From assembly GCF_000512735.1 (NCBI RefSeq), contig NZ_CP007028.1:806001-870000 (forward strand): a stretch of 64,000 nt of DNA, in the 5' to 3' direction. Position numbers and translations under genes: made by a program. The notes below the pieces were generated by a model, which made no database searches, was not told where the DNA came from, and worked only from the letters and a program-made list of their open reading frames with translations. Below, piece after piece: positions 63,486 to 64,000 of the stretch; within the stretch, counting starts at the first letter, position 1; every line of letters starts with the position of its first letter. Origin of the DNA: Thermocrinis ruber. GTDB taxonomy: Bacteria; Aquificota; Aquificia; Aquificales; Aquificaceae.

Positions 63486-64000
63486 CTTTTAACCTCCTAT
63501 TCAGAACCTTTATCGCAATGGAGCTTAGCAATCCCTCTCCTAAGCCTACGAAGATGTGTGGAACAAGTATAGCAGGAATCGTAATATATAAACCAAAAGG
63601 AAAATAAAGCGGAGAACCGTCTGCTTTTTTGAAAAGGTAAGGGTGTATTCCCAATATCGTAGCTATCAAAAGTGCAGATAACATTACAGACACAAAGCTT
63701 GAAATTACGATAGAAACTTCTTCTTTAAAGATGCTAAGGGCTTTATAGGTAAAAAAAGCTGCAAAAGAACCAACAAAGCCCATAGATATAGAATTTATTG
63801 GGAAAGTTGTTATTCCGCCCTCTCCAAAAAGGACAGCTTGGAGAAAGAGGATCAAAGAGTAGCTAACAAAAGCAACCCAAGGACCAAAGAGTATTGAAAG
63901 GATAGGGATTCCAGTCCCATGAACGGAAGTTCCGCCGGGTAAAGGTATAGTTATAGAGGAAATAACAAAGGAAAGAAGCGAAACAGAAGAAAGGTATGGG
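63475..64000 (-). CDS. cbiM: Nickel/cobalt ECF substrate-binding subunit, 5' end off the window
   Basis: The frame stays open from 63475 to the window edge, about 175 codons, and no real start lies inside. The visible part has the CbiM/NikM signature IPLPGGTSVHGTGIPILSIL with a conserved histidine, then LFGPWVAFVSYSLILFLQAVLFGEGGI. It should bind Ni(II) or Co(II) in the membrane. The extreme N-terminus, including the metal-chelating MHI stretch, is beyond 64000. Confidence 0.88.
   Translation of the reverse strand, partial: PYLSSVSLLSFVISSITIPLPGGTSVHGTGIPILSILFGPWVAFVSYSLILFLQAVLFGEGGITTFPINSISMGFVGSFAAFFTYKALSIFKEEVSIVISSFVSVMLSALLIATILGIHPYLFKKADGSPLYFPFGLYITIPAILVPHIFVGLGEGLLSSIAIKVLNRRLKVER

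Overview
The window comes from a chemolithoautotrophic member of the Aquificaceae (Hydrogenobacter/Thermocrinis type). I infer this from the combination of arsenite oxidase, a Sox system without SoxCD, NiFe-hydrogenase maturation genes including HypX, assimilatory nitrate reduction, metal-type KDO-8-P synthase, and tightly packed overlapping genes of unrelated function. The species is not determined. No 16S rRNA gene lies in the window and no database was consulted.

Layout. 1-1143: CRISPR array, cut by the left edge, followed by a decayed coding remnant. 1.6-5.7 kb: panB, a pilB-type ATPase, a thioesterase, a membrane protein and infC. 5.7-7.9 kb (minus): tRNA-Ala(GGC), mlaE-like permease, aroC, rpmB. 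7.92-9.93 kb: an IS110-like insertion element with unusually long 55-bp terminal inverted repeats and a transposase gene split by an in-frame TGA. 10-14.6 kb: a globin-sensor/PsiE-like membrane fusion, gcvT, tilS, a TPR-like protein and ychF. 14.6-20.6 kb (minus): an overlapping run of a HTH-NosL-like Cys-rich protein, a GGDEF protein, nuoG, a metallo-beta-lactamase-fold protein and a glycosyltransferase, plus a sirtuin upstream.

20.6-29.3 kb is an arsenite-oxidation locus: aioX-aioS-aioR (binding protein, sensor kinase, sigma-54 activator), then aioB-aioA, a frameshifted small gene and a dihydrolipoamide-dehydrogenase-like flavoprotein. Two sigma-54 promoters, before aioB and before the flavoprotein, have the same architecture: two 17-bp dyads 21 bp apart, ending 52 bp before the -24 box. 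This points to one AioR regulon covering both transcripts. 29.3-38.6 kb is a nitrate-assimilation locus (nirB-like reductase diverging from nrtA-nrtB-nrtD-nasA-hemD-cobA). Face-to-face sigma-54 promoters flank one shared dyad there.

39.2-45.6 kb (minus) is a thiosulfate-oxidation operon, soxW-like-Y-Z-A-X-B, followed by a DUF302 protein and a second metallo-beta-lactamase-fold protein. 45.7-52.6 kb holds housekeeping genes (HDAC-like, metK, ubiD-like, purF, kdsA, hsp20). 52.7-54.0 kb is a CRISPR leader with a clear promoter and a second array whose last repeat ends 15 nt before kamA. yihY and uvrC follow. At 57.7 kb a truncated thiC borders an A/T-richer block: hypC-hypD-hypX, a TetR regulator, a possible transposase remnant and a nickel/cobalt ECF transporter (cbiO, cbiQ, partial cbiM). 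The hyp promoter carries a perfect 12-bp palindrome between -35 and -10, a typical repressor site. Together the region encodes electron-donor oxidation (arsenite, thiosulfate, hydrogen) and nitrogen assimilation under sigma-54 or local regulators. No cas genes are present.
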